Assembly (NCBI GenBank): GCA_027038385.1
Contig: JALVXE010000059.1
Span: 1-13,873, forward strand
Direction of reading: 5' to 3'
DNA length: 13,873 nucleotides
Source of the DNA: Thermotogaceae bacterium
GTDB taxonomy: Bacteria > Thermotogota > Thermotogae > Thermotogales > Thermotogaceae
The position numbers and the translations under genes were made by a program. The notes beneath the pieces were generated by a model that saw nothing but the letters and a program-made list of their open reading frames with translations, was not told the origin of the DNA and did no database searches. Every line of letters begins with the position of its first letter. Position 1 is the stretch's first letter. Below, one piece after another: positions 13,657 to 13,873 of this stretch.

Positions 13657-13873
13657 TTGTTTTTGAAAGAGCTCACAGAGCTGAACGGTGGTTCTGGAGA
13701 TGAAGGTAGAGTTAGGGAATTCATCGAGTCCAAGATCAAAGACTCGGTTGATGAGCTGAAGGTCGACAGACTAGGAAACCTGATAGCCCTCAAGAAAGGA
13801 AAGAGGAATGACATCAAACTGGGACTTCTCGCTCACATGGACGAGGTTTCGTTCATGATAACCTCGATAAACG
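13657..13873 (+). CDS. Second M42 family metallo-aminopeptidase, 5' part only
   Basis: The frame runs off the window edge; 72 residues are seen. It begins at TTG 13657-13659, with GGAGGTG at 13643-13649 just upstream; the in-frame GTG at 13648 is followed at once by a stop codon, which excludes an earlier start. The product starts MFLKELTELNGGSGDEGRVR, the GxSGxE/D pattern at the N-terminus of M42 peptidases, and reaches the first metal motif LLAHMDEV with H60 and D62. It is clearly different in sequence from the gene before it, so the two are paralogues rather than a recent duplication; M42 tandem pairs may form mixed TET particles. From memory, T. maritima carries the same pair next to minC. 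Confidence 0.88.
   Translation, partial: MFLKELTELNGGSGDEGRVREFIESKIKDSVDELKVDRLGNLIALKKGKRNDIKLGLLAHMDEVSFMITSIN

Noticed and set aside
13101..13817. 238-codon minus-strand frame across the M42 peptidase junction
   Set aside because: It runs across the stop and start of two clear peptidase genes on the other strand and has no protein-like features.

Overview
The window looks like chromosomal DNA from a thermophilic bacterium of the Thermotogota, close to but distinct from Thermotoga. The reasons are: the downstream block minC - M42 peptidase - M42 peptidase has the order and near-diagnostic protein sequences that I remember from Thermotoga maritima (TM1047-TM1049); the endonuclease IV resembles the T. 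maritima enzyme closely; ATA, AGA and AGG codons are abundant; ribosome binding sites are strong and GGAGG-like with many TTG and GTG starts; and there is an archaeal-type ATPase. These comparisons are from memory, not from a search.

Layout. (1) 1-1683: the 3' end of a LVIVD-type beta-propeller gene (+) converges on a CorA-family metal transporter (-); their stop codons overlap. (2) 1684-3042: an isolated A+T-rich archaeal-type ATPase gene, followed by a frameshifted remnant of the 3' end of a related ATPase gene. (3) 3088-6204 (-): a tightly overlapping three-gene sugar operon, SIS-domain sugar-phosphate isomerase/deaminase (AgaS-like), GatZ/KbaZ-like protein and BadF/N-acetylglucosamine-kinase-type kinase. 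(4) 6205-6569: a 365-base divergent control region with promoter candidates for both directions and repeated ATCGATC-type motifs. (5) 6570-10378 (+): a DeoR-family regulator, a solute-binding protein and two permeases of a carbohydrate ABC transporter. (6) 10483 to the end (+): a UPF0173 metallo-hydrolase, endonuclease IV, MinC, an M42 aminopeptidase and the start of a second M42 peptidase, with overlapping or nearly abutting reading frames.

Regions 3-5 read as one utilization locus for a sugar that is probably an amino sugar: the ABC transporter would import it unphosphorylated, the kinase would phosphorylate it, the SIS protein would deaminate or isomerize the sugar phosphate, and the GatZ-like protein would serve the aldol-cleavage step, all under the divergent DeoR regulator. 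No catalytic GatY/KbaY aldolase, no deacetylase, no tagatose-6-phosphate kinase and no transporter ATPase is present in the window, so the exact substrate and the role of the lone GatZ are open. Region 6 is a housekeeping operon (DNA repair, division-site selection, peptide turnover) unrelated in obvious function.
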